A stretch of 64,000 bases of DNA from Asterella californica (taxonomy: Eukaryota; Streptophyta; Marchantiopsida; Marchantiales; Aytoniaceae). Under the pieces are notes generated by a model that was not told the origin of the DNA, did not search any database, and saw only the letters and a list, made by a program, of their open reading frames with translations. Positions 11,872 to 23,221 of this stretch are shown one piece after another; position 1 is the first letter of the stretch, and every line of letters starts with the position of its first letter. Position numbers and translations under genes: made by a program. The DNA is taken from the NCBI GenBank assembly GCA_036924285.1, contig JAYKYS010000016.1:6634001-6698000 (forward strand), given 5' to 3'.

Positions 11872-14800
11872 ATGATGGTGGAGATGGTGAAGACGCGGTT
11901 AGGTGTTGTGCCTGGTTTAGTCAGCCCTGCGATTGTTCGGCCTGGAGTTTTGAGCTCAAGCTTACCAGTGCTGGGCAGCAGTTGCAGATTGCCATTCTCG
12001 AAGGAGAATTTAAGAGCGGGAAGGATGATGCTGGTGCATGGGGTTAATAGCAGCAGTTTCTTCTCTTCGCAGCTTTCACCGTCGTGCAGGTTGAGGACCA
12101 AGAAATTTGGGTACCAATTTCATCCCGTCTTGGTTCTTCAGGATTCTGCTGCTCCGGACTTGGCATTCATGTGATGGACAATGCACTCGTCCATTTCGTG
12201 CTTGTTGTGCTTGAAGTCATGGGCTTCACTAGCCAAACGGCTTCTGGGGGTTTGTCTGCCAGGAATCTGGTCGAATTTGCGTAGAAATCGTTTCAAATAT
12301 TTCCTCTCTCTGCTTCTGCGCGGTGTTCTTTATTTATTCGTTTGTCGTGGCTATGTCGGAAGTCGCAGTGCAAGTACCAGGAAAGCTCAAGCGAAGAAGA
12401 ACACCAACCGGCAACCTTTGGATGGGGATAGTAGTCCTGCTGACGAGGGCAAAGAAATTCAAGCTAGAAAAAGTCCTTCCCCATCTCCAGAGGCTAACGT
12501 TCCGCGGGGAGCTGAGGGAAATGGAGCTGGGATGACGACAGCCCGAATAGAGCCTCTCAAATCTCCGGATAAGGTGATGCAGGCAACAGAGGGTAATGCG
12601 CCGGTAGTAGGAGCAGACACGAGAAGGGAGAACCCGCAACTGGTAAAGGAGATTGAAGATGGGAAGACCTCCAAAGTGTCTTTGGTACTCTGACTAGGTC
12701 CCCTATTTCCCTTCTAACTATCATTAAACTGACAATTTCGCTGCACACACTCGTGAGTTAACTTTAGACCATAGGCCAACTTGGTACTAGATTGAAATTC
12801 GAGTGAATCTCACTATCAGCAAACGAATTCATTCATCTGTTGACTAGAGAGAATGCAACCACATACTTCTCCGCTGCGCTTTACCATATCAGGCTCCTTT
12901 CACATAAAATCGGCAATCAGGCTCAGGCTCGTGACATTTTTAGAATCTGTCTTGCAGCTGAAACGAGGCAGTAAAAATGAGGAAGTTCCAGCCGGTGTTA
13001 GCGTCAATGATCTTATGATCATGATCAAAGAAGCTGAGAAGAGTGAGTTACATTTGATGTCCTTGGATTGAAAGACCCAGTGTTGTGATGGGACAGTGAA
13101 TCTTAGCGGTCAGCACTGATTTCTCGTTTTTCGCATAAACATCGGAGAAAAATTGGGAGTATCATTTCGAAGTTTGAACTACGATCTCCGCTGATGCGAA
13201 CCTTAAGAGTTCTTTGCAGCTAGACTAGATAATTCATCAGCTGACGATGACAAACGTTATAAGTTGAAGGGACTTTTGCATCTCGATATGAATTTGGCGT
13301 TCAAGCATTTGGAGTTGTTTTTGCTTTCCTATGAGAGTGAGCATAGCGTGGCCTCTTGAGAGAGTTTGTTGTTTCGGCTGAAGGTACAAATAATCCGTAC
13401 TGTTTTGACAGATATTATACTTCTCAACCAGGTCCGAGCGCGTGCCCTTGAGGAGCTAGAAAGTGTTCGCAGTACCAAAGATGATTTGCAAGGGCAAGTG
13501 GATGTGCTGAGTGCTCGTCTAGCGGAGGCTGAGGCAAAAGTCAAGTTAGGCGACCAAGCCAAGGAGAAGAACAAGTTTCTGGAAGGAGAATTGAACCTGC
13601 TACAGGCTCGGTTAGCGGAGAAAGAGGTTGAAGCAAAAGAAGGGCTTCAGCTGAAGGCGGAGTATGTCACTCTTCAAGCGCAAGCTCAAAACCTGACGGC
13701 ACGACTAGAAGCTTCTAGTGCCGCTGGAAGCGAAGTTAAGTTGTTGAAGAGTCAGATTGAGGCTTATGAGAAAGAAATCAAGAACCTCAGATTAGCTCTG
13801 GCAGATGTTAAGGTGAAGGAGGAGACTGTACAACAGCTTGAAGGTGAAAAGCAAACCATCCAAGAATATGTACACTGCCTCGAGCTTAAACTGGCGGAAG
13901 TCGAAAAGAAGGAGATCGAAAATGCACGGCTGAAATCCCGTGAAGCTGCTTTGCAGGCAGATTTAGCGCGGTTGAGAGAGGAACTTGCAGAAAGAGCTGA
14001 TGTGGGTGTCGTAGCGCCGCAGTTGGTCAAAGAAACGGATCTCTTACGAGAGCAACTTCAGTCGCTACAAGTTTCTTTGCAAAATGCGGAGGATGCCCGA
14101 GGTGCTCTGAAAGTGGTACAGGCTGAGAATGTGGTATTGCAAGAACAAGTGCGCATGCTACAACAGAGGCTTTTGGAGACAGATAACGAGATACGTCAGC
14201 AACTAGAGCTTTATCAGGACGAAGTTGAGGCCTTCCAAACCAACTTGGAGGGTTTAAAGGCTGATAGTGGGCTAGGAATCGCTCAAGTGCCAGTCGGAGA
14301 GATGCCATGGGACTTTTGGAGCAATCTTCTATTACGCATTGATGCTCTGATGCTGGGTAAACAGCTTTCTCTCGAGGATGGACTTGAGTTGAGGATAATG
14401 GCGTGGCGACGAGAAGCTCGTATCAGAGACGCGTATGTCGTTGTGCAAAATGAAAAAGATGCTGAGGTAGCCTCGGGGTTGAGAGAGCTTACGAAACAGA
14501 AGAAAAAGTAAGGCTTTTTAAAACTTTTACCTGAGTCCAAGTCAGGAAAATCTTAAGAATCTTGTTTGGAGACTTGGAAGGAAAAAGGGATGAAACATTG
14601 AAGATTGTAGCTATTTCCCTTGCAAAAAGAAAGTGATTAGTTCTGTGTCTGCATGTTCTTGAGGCCTTTATGTGTCTGAAGGAACAGAGGAGTCACATCT
14701 TACTTGCACCCAGGATTGTGAGAGCCTTAAGGTCATGTGATTACAGTGTCTTGATTCCGGTGCAGTGCTTGTAGTTCTGGTCAGCAAGTCGTCTAAATAT

Positions 14801-17800
14801 ACAGTGGTCAAAAGTCAGAGAACCGCATATAGTATATAGCTAGGTAGATGCGAGTTTCAAGACTAGCCAGTGGCACTCTGTTCTTGGAATTTAGCACTTG
14901 CTGCGAATCTCAGTGTCGTTCTCATTCTAAAGTTAGGCGAGAAGACGCCGTTACTTATCCGTGGCTTGGATTTCTTGTTTGGAAATTATCTTACTCTTGC
15001 CCCCGTCGTTTGAGCTGGGATTTGCGGCAGGCCTGGTTATCATGTGGTACATATTGCTGCGGAGATGGCTCCTGTTGCCAAGGTAAGCACGACATCACGC
15101 CCTTCTCTACTGAATATGCGTGTCAGGTGCGCTTCGACAACAAAAAGATAGTTTGCGCGACCTCAGTACACGACAGTGAGGTTGCGTTACGTGACCGTTG
15201 TACTTGATTTGGGAATCGCAACATTAACTTTTCTAGTAATTTCCTTTTCATTTTCCCATATTTGTCTCAGTTTTCGTGGTACCCATAGGAGAGAATTTCT
15301 TCCGAGAAACTGACTTAGCTGTATGCTTGAATAGAGAAAAAATGGACAAATGCTAGAAGCTGGATTCACATATCTGAGTCTGCTCCTTGACGTAGTGGTC
15401 CATATGGCTGATGTGGTAATCGTCGCACTTGCATAATTCCCTAACTTGTGCGGCATGGAAGGTTGGGGGATTGGGGGACGTCGTCACTGGATTGGGAAGA
15501 GCACTTCAGAAGAAAGGGCATCTTGTGGAGATTATACTTCCAAAGTACGACTGCATGGACTACAGTCGCATAAAAAACTTAAAGGTTTTGCTACTCTTTC
15601 CCTCGACTTCCCTTATTGTATGGTGGTTGATACCGTAATCTACGTTCAACGAGATGAGAATATTGCAATCTCTTCCAGTTTCTGGGACAGCAGACGTAAC
15701 TTGGTACCCAGCGGCATTTCATCGTTACACGTACAACTTATTTGTATCCTGAGAGTCGGATAGGTCTTCCTTGCTCCGTTGCTTGTAGAATCCATGTAAC
15801 CATCCTGTACAGAGGCCGCTCATCTTCTGCCAGTGACCTCAGTACCTGGCTTCTGATTTAGTTCCATCCTCGGATCAACTCTGTAGCTCATCTACTTCTA
15901 CCAAGTCTAGGATGAAGCTTCGTTATCCAGTTTATATACACCCCTGGACACCGGTTTTATGTGTTGCGTGCGCGTGCATTAGTTTGGATACTAGTCATGC
16001 TGACGTAAAACATCTGGAATGCAGGTTCTGGACGTTGAACTTTACTCCTACTTCGATGGTCAAACGCACAAGAATAAAATCTGGCTCGGTATTGTCGAAG
16101 GTGTGTCTTAATCGCTTTGAGTTCTTGACTTTTCCAGGTTCTTAAACGCTTCCAACTTTTGCACGTGGTTACTGTTGGAGAACTTCTTCCGTTTTAAAAC
16201 TCGTTTATCCCAGTCCACAGGCCTTTCAACTCAATGGTCAGATCTCCATATTTGAATATTCCCATGAAGATCAAGTACAGGCTAATTGGCAGATTCTTAC
16301 TCTGCAGGTCTTCCCGTGTACTTCATCGAACCTCATCACCCAGCAAAGTTTTTTTGGAGGGGAGAGTTTTATGGAGAAAACGATGACTTCAAACGGTTCA
16401 CCTATTTCTGTCGTGCGGCTCTTGAATTCTTGCTTCAATCCGGCAAGAAACCCGACATGATTCACACTCACGATTGGCAGACTGCAGCAGTGGTATCCGC
16501 CTCATTATCGCCATCGTCCCATGTCCTTGTTGACCATCAAGAGTACGGTGGATAGGTCGCGTCAGGTAGAAGGACAGTTGCACTGGCAATGGCACAGCAT
16601 TCTTTGGTCTGCAAATGACTCCGGTTAAGATGACAGAAGCGGCAATTTCGTGTGTGTTGCTTGTAGTATTTCCTCCCTGTAATGCTTTTCCAGTTTAGTG
16701 AAGAGGTGATTATTTCATCCGGAATAGCAAACAGAGGTTTGTCTTACGCTTTGGCCTTGACCTTGGTTCTGGTTTCTTTTGTTAATCGTTAATTCTGTTT
16801 CAGTGGTCTGTCACGGTCTTGAGGCCAACGGCATCTCTTGCCCGGATGTCATAATTAGCAGCAAGTTGGATCTTCTCTGGTTGTCGTAATTTCAGGAGAT
16901 GCAGCATTGATTCTAGTTTGCAGCTTCCAGTTCACTGGTTTTGAGTTTGTCAACTATGATGATCATTGGATCTCTGAGAAAAAGGTGCTTTGTCTTGCAG
17001 GCACCATTATACTGGGATATCTACGTCTCTCAAGGACTGGACTCTGCTAGGTTGGCGTTCACTTGTCATAATTTTGAATATCAGGGTGTCGACGCTCCGG
17101 GAGCGCTGACATCCTGTGGCCTGAACGTTCCGCAACTACACAGGCCAGATAGGATGCAAGACAATTTTGCACACGATAGAGTTAATCTTCTCAAGGTATT
17201 TGATGACTTGAACAAATTCGGAAGGGAACATGTGAAATTTGTTGGTTCTGTGATACCAAGGATTGTTTGCTGGATAAACAACCTTCCTACTGCAGCAGAT
17301 TGTCAACTGTGTTATCTAGTTGCACCTCTTCCGTGATAACACCAGTGTCTCTGTTCTTTATAACAGGGAGGTATTGTCTTCTCGAATATGGTGACAACAG
17401 TTTCTCCAACTTATGCTCAGGAAGTGCGAGCTCCAGAGGTATACTGAGGAACTGGTTGGCTGCTTATGTGGATGGTGTACTAGAAACACGGCGAACTTTT
17501 TTGAGTCTTAGTTTCGACGTTGCAAGGGTCTTGCCTGTGGACATACCGTGTTGATGTTGCCACGGAGTCATCAGCAGTATGTGGGCGTACAAGACCGTCT
17601 GGGAGTGATTCATTTTGCCGTCTTAGTGGTCGGAAGTCTCAGGAAGTTTCAGTGTTACCAGCTTAACTCTGTTCCTCCTGTTGGTGTGTTTAGGGAGGGC
17701 GCGGCTTGCACCTAACGCTGGCTCAGCACTCTAAGAAGTTTCTAGGAATTCTGAACGGCATTGATGATGAAGCATGGAATCCAGCAACAGATCCATTACT

Positions 17801-19631
17801 GGAGTATCAATTCAGTGCTGATGACTTGAGTGGAAAGTACGCCAACAAGGCTGCGTTGAGAACTCGGATGGGACTAGCACCCGCGGATGCGAATGAGGAC
17901 AAGCCGCTGGTAAACTTTACGTAGCTCTCCTGAACTGTTCATAGATGGTTGATTTGACGATGTCGAGAGGCGGCAGCTGTGAAGCATAACGTCTGTAGTT
18001 TCAACTGTGAAACTTAATGTCTGCTTGACGTCACAGAACTACTAGCCATCGACAGGAGATCTCAGTGTGATGTCATAGTGTATGTGAAGGAATTGGAGGC
18101 ATTGCTCTGTCTTGCTAGGTAAGCGTAATTAAAGCTCCGTCAGTCGATTCCTGTAAAGGGAGCTGCCGGGTCCGTGAGCTCATAAAAGTGCTGCTCTGTT
18201 GCTTCAGTCCGGCACATGGTTCTTGTAGCTTGATGAGGAAAAGTTTTCTGTACGAAGTGTCTACTCCGCTAGACTAATAAATGTGAAAATTTCCACATTG
18301 TTCAGGTGGGTTGTATAACTCGACTAGTGCCACAGAAAGGGGTGCATCTGATTCGACACGCAATTTATCGTACGCTGGAATGTGGTGGACAATTTATATT
18401 GTTAGGGTCAAGTCCGGTCCCTTCTATTCAGGTAACATCATGAAATTCGTCCCTGCCACTCTGCATTATGACAATAATTGGGGAAGTTGTTTAATCCATA
18501 ATGCGTATGAACGATCTCAATTAAGATGGTGTATTTGTCTTGCAGCGTGAGTTTGAAGGAATTGCACGGGACTTCGATCATCACCCTCATATCCGCCTGG
18601 TCCTGAAATATGATGAGGCCCTTTCACATTCAATCTACGCTGCATCGGATATGTTTGTGATTCCCTCAATTTTTGAACCCTGTGGGCTGACACAGGTGAT
18701 AGAATGAGCCTTGGTCCACTTTTTCCATTCGGGAACGATTTATTTCCTAGTCGTGGAGTGGTGACAGTTGACTTTTGCCAAGTATGCTGACTCCATATGC
18801 AAACTCTGTTTGTATAGATGATAGCAATGCGCTATGGGAGCATTCCAATCGTGCGGAAGACAGGAGGACTGAACGACAGGTTTGCTAATGAGTCGATGTT
18901 CAAGTGAAACAGTATGAGCATGATCAGTAAATCCTACGAAGATATGTTTATGTCGTGGTGTACCTCGGGGAATGCATATTTGTTCCTTTTCTGGAAGGAT
19001 GTTAAATCTCCTGAGTAGATATTTGAATCGGCCAAAACGAAGGTATCTGAAAAACTCATTATCGTGCAGTGTGTTTGATGCTGATGATTCTTCTTATCCC
19101 GAGGAGAAGAAGAATGGTTTCACATTTTCTGCTGCGAATGAAGGGGTGAGATCATCGACCTATATGTGTCAGTGCTGCACTACATGTAGATTAGATCTTG
19201 TTTATGTATTATGTTGAGTCTCGCTATTTTTGTTCGTAATACTGGGTATCGAAGTTTGTGTTACTCGTGCGCTTCAAACTCAAAGATCTTGCAGAAGATG
19301 TTGCAAGGAGGTTGGACAAATGCTGAGTTCATCTCTTTCGGATCATGGGCCTGGTGTGCTTGTAGGTTTTGATGGATGGATACACGACCTCGTTACTAAA
19401 GGCTGTAAGATCGGTGGAGCTGTTTGTTGCATAACTTGTCACCAACTGGATGATGTGCAGGGATTAAATTTTGCTTTGGATAGGGCAATGGCTTATTACA
19501 AGACCGATCGTCGCTGGTGGCAAAGGCTTGTTTCAAGAGCCATGAAAATGGACTACAGCTGGGACCACTCCGCAGATGAATACGTAGATTTGTACAGGCA
19601 GTGTCTGGAAAGGGCTTCAACAAAGTTATAG
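11872..19631 (+). CDS. SS4: Starch synthase 4 (ADP-glucose : glucan glucosyltransferase), complete gene
   Basis: Joining exons in frame gives about 1075 residues, close to the ~1040 of Arabidopsis SS4. Exons: 11872-12110, 12369 to about 12675 or 12684, 12958-13042, 13412-14507, 15031-15082, 15462-15584, 16025-16100, 16308-16492, 17001-17195, 17367-17438, 17694-17909, 18306-18431, 18546-18695, 18818-18879, 19070-19145, 19461-19631 (stop TAG). Introns follow GT-AG and codon phases match from exon 3 onward. The first intron (weak donor GTACCA) and the exact end of exon 2 are inferred. The N-terminus is rich in Ser and basic residues, as in a plastid transit peptide. SS4 starts starch granules and sets their number in plastids; that is family knowledge. 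No stops or frameshifts were found in the coding exons, so the gene appears functional. Confidence 0.94.
13412..14507 (+). CDS. SS4: SS4 coiled-coil exon
   Basis: This single exon of 1096 bases encodes about 365 residues of heptad-rich sequence ([17 protein letters not shown] onward, many Leu/Glu/Lys/Gln). That predicts a long coiled coil, as in the N-terminal half of SS4. It begins by completing an AAT codon ([20 protein letters not shown]), a junction typical of SS4. It ends [17 protein letters not shown]... ELTKQKK with donor GTAAGG. In known SS4 the coiled coil drives plastid membrane localisation and partner binding. No frame disruption is seen. Confidence 0.93.
15031..19631 (+). CDS. 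SS4: SS4 catalytic region (GT5, twelve exons)
   Basis: The conserved GT5 fold starts at [20 protein letters not shown]. The KxGGL ADP-glucose-binding motif is split by the intron at 15083-15461. Further landmarks are [102 protein letters not shown], and the second KTGGLNDSVFD motif across exons 18818-18879 and 19070-19145. The protein ends in ERASTKL. All motifs expected for glucosyl transfer are present. The many short exons match the usual organisation of plant SS4 genes. Confidence 0.95.
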
Positions 19632-20990
19632 CTGTATGGGGTTAGTGTCACTCTAAACGTTTTGAAAAGAATTCACTCGTCTGTGTGGTGGGTTTTGTGA
19701 AGATCAACGTGCATTTCTCTGCCCAAGAATGTATATTAGTGTCAGTGAGCTCAGGATATCTTAGGTGCCCATTTTCGAAGCAAAGTACCTTGATGTCCGA
19801 GCCGTAGAGACGGTTCTTCTGAGGATAAAGTAGCGATTCAAACCTTTTGGGTACTGTTGTAGCCAACAAGTCATTTGCCAGCTTTGTAGCAATCACGGTA
19901 GTTGCTTTTTTTCACTTAGTGCGGATTCTAGGAGTGTAGTTGTTGGTCTTGAATATAGAGCCCATCAAAGGGGAAAGCCTGTTTCAGTGTTTGTAGCTGA
20001 AGATCATTTTTGTAAGATGAGTTCAAGCGCCGAAGGCGATGCAAATGCTTCCTGTGCTTCTCATACTTTGTTGAATCTGGCCTTCGTTTCTAGCTGCTTC
20101 CCAAGGCATGTGCGATCTCCGAAACTTACTAGTCGTCTGCTAGTTACAAGGACGCCCTTAGTCCAGTGTATATTTACTGTGATAAAGCGAAAATTATCGT
20201 AATCTTTTCCCCTACCCTGAGTTATGTTGCTTGCAGTTTGAGACGTCTCAGTCTGAAGATGGGACGATTGTTAACGTGTGCAATTCTCAAATATTCGTCC
20301 GATCTGATCCACAAGACTTTGAGTTCATGAAGTTTTTCTGTCAGCTTGATAAACCTCATCTGGTCTTTCTCTTATTTTTTCTTCCGATACGAAACAAATA
20401 TGATTCCCAAGCGAGGTGGGGAAGTTCGGAGCGAAAGGCGACAAACGTTAGAAGCATGGAGAAATTCTTTTCCGCCATTGCTATGTGGTTGGGTAGGTAA
20501 GTTAGGGGACAGAAAAGCAGAGGCTTTCTGTCTCTGATGTGAATGTTAAATCTGGGAAGCATATGTAAATCTTTGAGGAGTTTCTTTTGTCTTTCTTACT
20601 GATAAATCTTTAAGTAATACGGACAAGTGAGTCAGCAAACATAAATATTTAACATTGTTTTATAATGATAAATGATAATCAAATTGAGAATGTGCAAGTA
20701 TCCCGAAATAACCCATACATCAGTAACGCACATACTCGCTTTCAAAAGTGTAAGTGCGGGAGTCTGGTATTCGTATAATGTACATATTTATTAATTATAT
20801 AATTTTTTTCCCGACAAAGAGTTAAATATAAAATTGAGCATGACTGTGCATTCTTGAAAGTGTGACGGGGCACTTTGACATTCACTTTGACAGGAATGTC
20901 AAAGTGTTAACTCATATTGAAAGTAATTTCGCGCTTCGGTTCAGTCGTAAAGGAAAATTTGTTCATGTACTTTTCAAAATCGTCCTTTTT
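19632..20990. other. Spacer between SS4 and element A
   Basis: The first few hundred bases are the likely SS4 3' UTR. After about 20,560 the sequence is AT-rich with no recognised gene. A 13-bp perfect hairpin at 20871-20906 is listed separately. Confidence 0.5.
20871..20906. repeat. Perfect 13-bp inverted repeat (hairpin)
   Basis: CACTTTGACATTC (20871-20883) and GAATGTCAAAGTG (20894-20906) are exact reverse complements separated by 10 bases. The loop itself repeats ACTTTGACA. It lies 85 bases before the 5' LTR of element A; origin unknown. Confidence 0.85.
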
Positions 20991-21444
20991 TGTAATAAGT
21001 AGAGTCCTACTTATCAACTAGAGGAGAAATTGGTTTGGTAGAAGTCATTGGTATAAGAATTAATTACGGCTAAGTTGGCCGAAGAATACATGCAACAAAT
21101 AGTACTTCTATTAACAGGCGAGTGCGCCAAAAGTCCGCCGGGAAACTTCCAGAAGGAAGTTTCCAGAATGAAGCTTCTAGAACTTTCTAGCCGGGAAGCT
21201 TCCAGAAGGAAGTTTCTAGAAAGAATCTTCTAGAACTTTCCAGCGAGCCTTCTACGTGGCTTATTCTGAACCTCTAGATGTTGTTCTAGATCTAAGGCTG
21301 CATGTAAGCCACATCAGCGATCCGCGTGAGAGATGAGCATTGACCGGAAGCTGATCATGTACTATTCCTCTCACTATATGAAGGCTGCGAATGCACCACC
21401 ACGGGCATTCGAGTTTCGAGTTCACTCTAGAGCCTCATCTTACA
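20991..21444 (+). repeat. Element A 5' LTR
   Basis: The LTR runs from TGTAATAAG to TCATCTTACA (TG...CA) and is the same length as the 3' LTR. It carries the heat-shock-element array at 21141-21243. The presumed TATA box reads TATATGAA at 21375-21382, whereas the 3' LTR has TATATAAA. The primer-binding site begins two bases after its end. Confidence 0.96.
21141..21243 (+). promoter_or_regulatory. Heat-shock-element array in the 5' LTR of element A
   Basis: The stretch is packed with alternating GAA/TTC pentamers. GAAACTTCCAGAA (from 21142) is a three-unit element. GAAGCTTCTAGAACTTTC (21170-21187) is a perfect four-unit nGAAnnTTCnnGAAnnTTC array. The second half repeats the pattern and ends in CTAGAACTTTCCAG (21230-21243), an exact match to the plant consensus CTnGAAnnTTCnAG. 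It lies about 130 bases upstream of the TATA position. By analogy with heat-responsive plant LTRs it may recruit heat-shock factors; activity is inferred. Confidence 0.8.
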
Positions 21445-21445
21445 A

Positions 21446-21457
21446 TGGTATCAGAGC
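21446..21457 (+). other. Primer-binding site (initiator tRNA-Met)
   Basis: TGGTATCAGAGC directly after the 5' LTR is the classic plant retrotransposon sequence complementary to the 3' end of initiator tRNA-Met. It primes minus-strand DNA synthesis. Confidence 0.95.
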
Positions 21458-21558
21458 AGGAAACTCTAAGAGAGCGGATTACCCCTCTTAGAAGGACCTT
21501 TGATCGAGGTACCTAGCAATTGGAACTCTGAGTGCACTGAAAGGATCAAGAGAGCTAT

Positions 21559-21986
21559 GTGATGGATGGGGGTAGATTTCCAGCTCCAGAATTACCATTC
21601 ATGAATCCTTTCCATATCAAGCTTATGTATATGCGTCGAGAGCATTTTCGAGTGTATCTTGTTTATCATTTCGGTGAGGATTTCATGGGTCAAGTGATGA
21701 ATTCGCCAGTCCCGGTGATTCTTCCAGTAGTGACATATGCAGCTAGTTGGGATTTGACCGTCTACATCTTGATTTAGTGAGCATGGATCTAAACTTACCC
21801 GCTCCTGTTCCCTTCAACACGTGGGTGGAGATCCGCTATGTCTGCAGACCGAAATGGTTACATAGAGAGTTTGTGATTAGAAATTTTGGTGAGGATTTCT
21901 ACCGCGAGATAATTGATTCTCCTGTCTCTTTTGTAGTACCTGTAGTATACGAACGTTTCCGAGTGGCCGTCATAACTCTGTACTAG
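21559..21986 (+). CDS. Two tandem related ~70-residue frames in the element A leader
   Basis: Two short frames lie between the primer site and gag, about 21562-21777 (MDGGRFPAPELPF...) and 21783-21986 (MDLNLPAPVPF...). Their products align along most of their length. Both start MD, then PAP..PF, then share F..FGEDF, SPV and a PVV end (HFGEDFMGQVMNSPVPVILP against NFGEDFYREIIDSPVSFVVP). This looks like a duplicated module diverged at protein level. I do not recognise the family. It could be a leader protein, an extra N-terminal gag module, or captured host sequence. Confidence 0.5.
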
Positions 21987-22031
21987 GAGAAGCTTGAAAC
22001 TTAGGTGTCGTAAGAGAGAGAGAGAGCGATC

Positions 22032-23156
22032 ATGGAGCAACAACTTCCAAATCCAGAGTTGGTGATGCAGGAACTGATGCAAGGCATGCTGACCGAATTT
22101 CGAGAGATGAAGATGACGGTTGAAGCATTACAGAACAAAATGCTGAACCTCGAGGGTCAGAGTATGACAGACGTTGCAAGAGGAGGATCGTCTCAAGGAG
22201 TACCGGTGGTGGGAGAGCAAGCTGCACCAAGAGAACCCGTGGCACAAATCGTTAGAGCTCTAGTCGATGAGGAAGGTGCCCTGCTACTACGGATGAAGAA
22301 GACATGTAACATTGAACCGTACAAAGACCAACGACTTATGAGAGTAGTCGAGAATTGGATTTCTCGGATGAATCGATATTTGCGACTTTTCAGTACGCAA
22401 ATCACGGACCACGTAGCGGGAGTGTTTGCGTGTGGCTACTTGACTGATAAAGCTCTCACGTGGTATGATGCATGGGAGAGATCGGTGTTGACGGAAGGGA
22501 GGACAGTCACATGGACTGCAATGCAAGAAGGGTTGTTGAAGAATTTCCAGTCTGTGGACTCGGTGCAAATGGCTCGAACGAGGATGTGAGGATTGAAACA
22601 GAAGGGAAGCCTTCAAGAGTATGTAGAAGCCTTCCTCGACTTGCAAGTTGCAATCACTGATATGAGTCCGGCGGAGGCTCTTGATAATTTCAAGAGGGGG
22701 TTGAAGGAAAGAATTCGACAAGAAGTAATGGTGCAAAACCTACTCACGGTTGAGGCCATCGCTTGCGCTCAGAGAATTGCTGGAGCATTAGGAGGAGAAG
22801 TGATGATTCCACCAAATCATCAGAATAGATCCGAAATCCCGTATGCAAACGGTCCGACACCCATGGAGCTAGGCAACATCCGCTATCAGCCACGACAATT
22901 TCAAGGTGGAAATCGTCGAGGACGACCAGAAGAAAGACGTCAAGGAGCTCCTAGAGGAGAAGGTGTCAGGAATGCTACACCTCAACTCGAGCAACGTCGA
23001 TGTTACAGCTGTGGGCGATTCGGTCACATAGCTGCAAATTGCCAAAGTCGTTTTCCTAGAGATCCAAGACCTTCATATCGTCGACCTCTGAATCATCTGA
23101 ATGAGACGGAAAGAGATGAAGAAATCGAGGCAAGACTGGGAAACGAAGAACACTAG
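22032..23156 (+). pseudogene. gag: Element A gag (nucleocapsid/capsid) with one in-frame stop
   Basis: Gag starts at the ATG at 22032 (MEQQLPNPELVMQEL). It includes a capsid-like region with LKQKGSLQEYVEAFLDLQ and a CCHC zinc knuckle CYSCGRFGHIAANC near its end. It is broken once, by TGA at 22587-22589, inside the sequence RTRM*GLKQKGS; the frame continues on both sides. Conversion from CGA by one C-to-T change would explain the stop. Gag packages the element RNA. The frame closes with TAG at 23154-23156. Confidence 0.88.
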
Positions 23157-23221
23157 TAAATGCACCTCGCGGCCTTACTGGTGCAAGGAGGGAGAAGAAA
23201 GGCGAGGGAAGGAGAAGGAGA

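Noticed and set aside
12084..12284. Alternative frames around SS4 exons 1 and 2
   Set aside because: They are shadow frames or intron read-through; splice-consistent joining gives a product of normal SS4 length.
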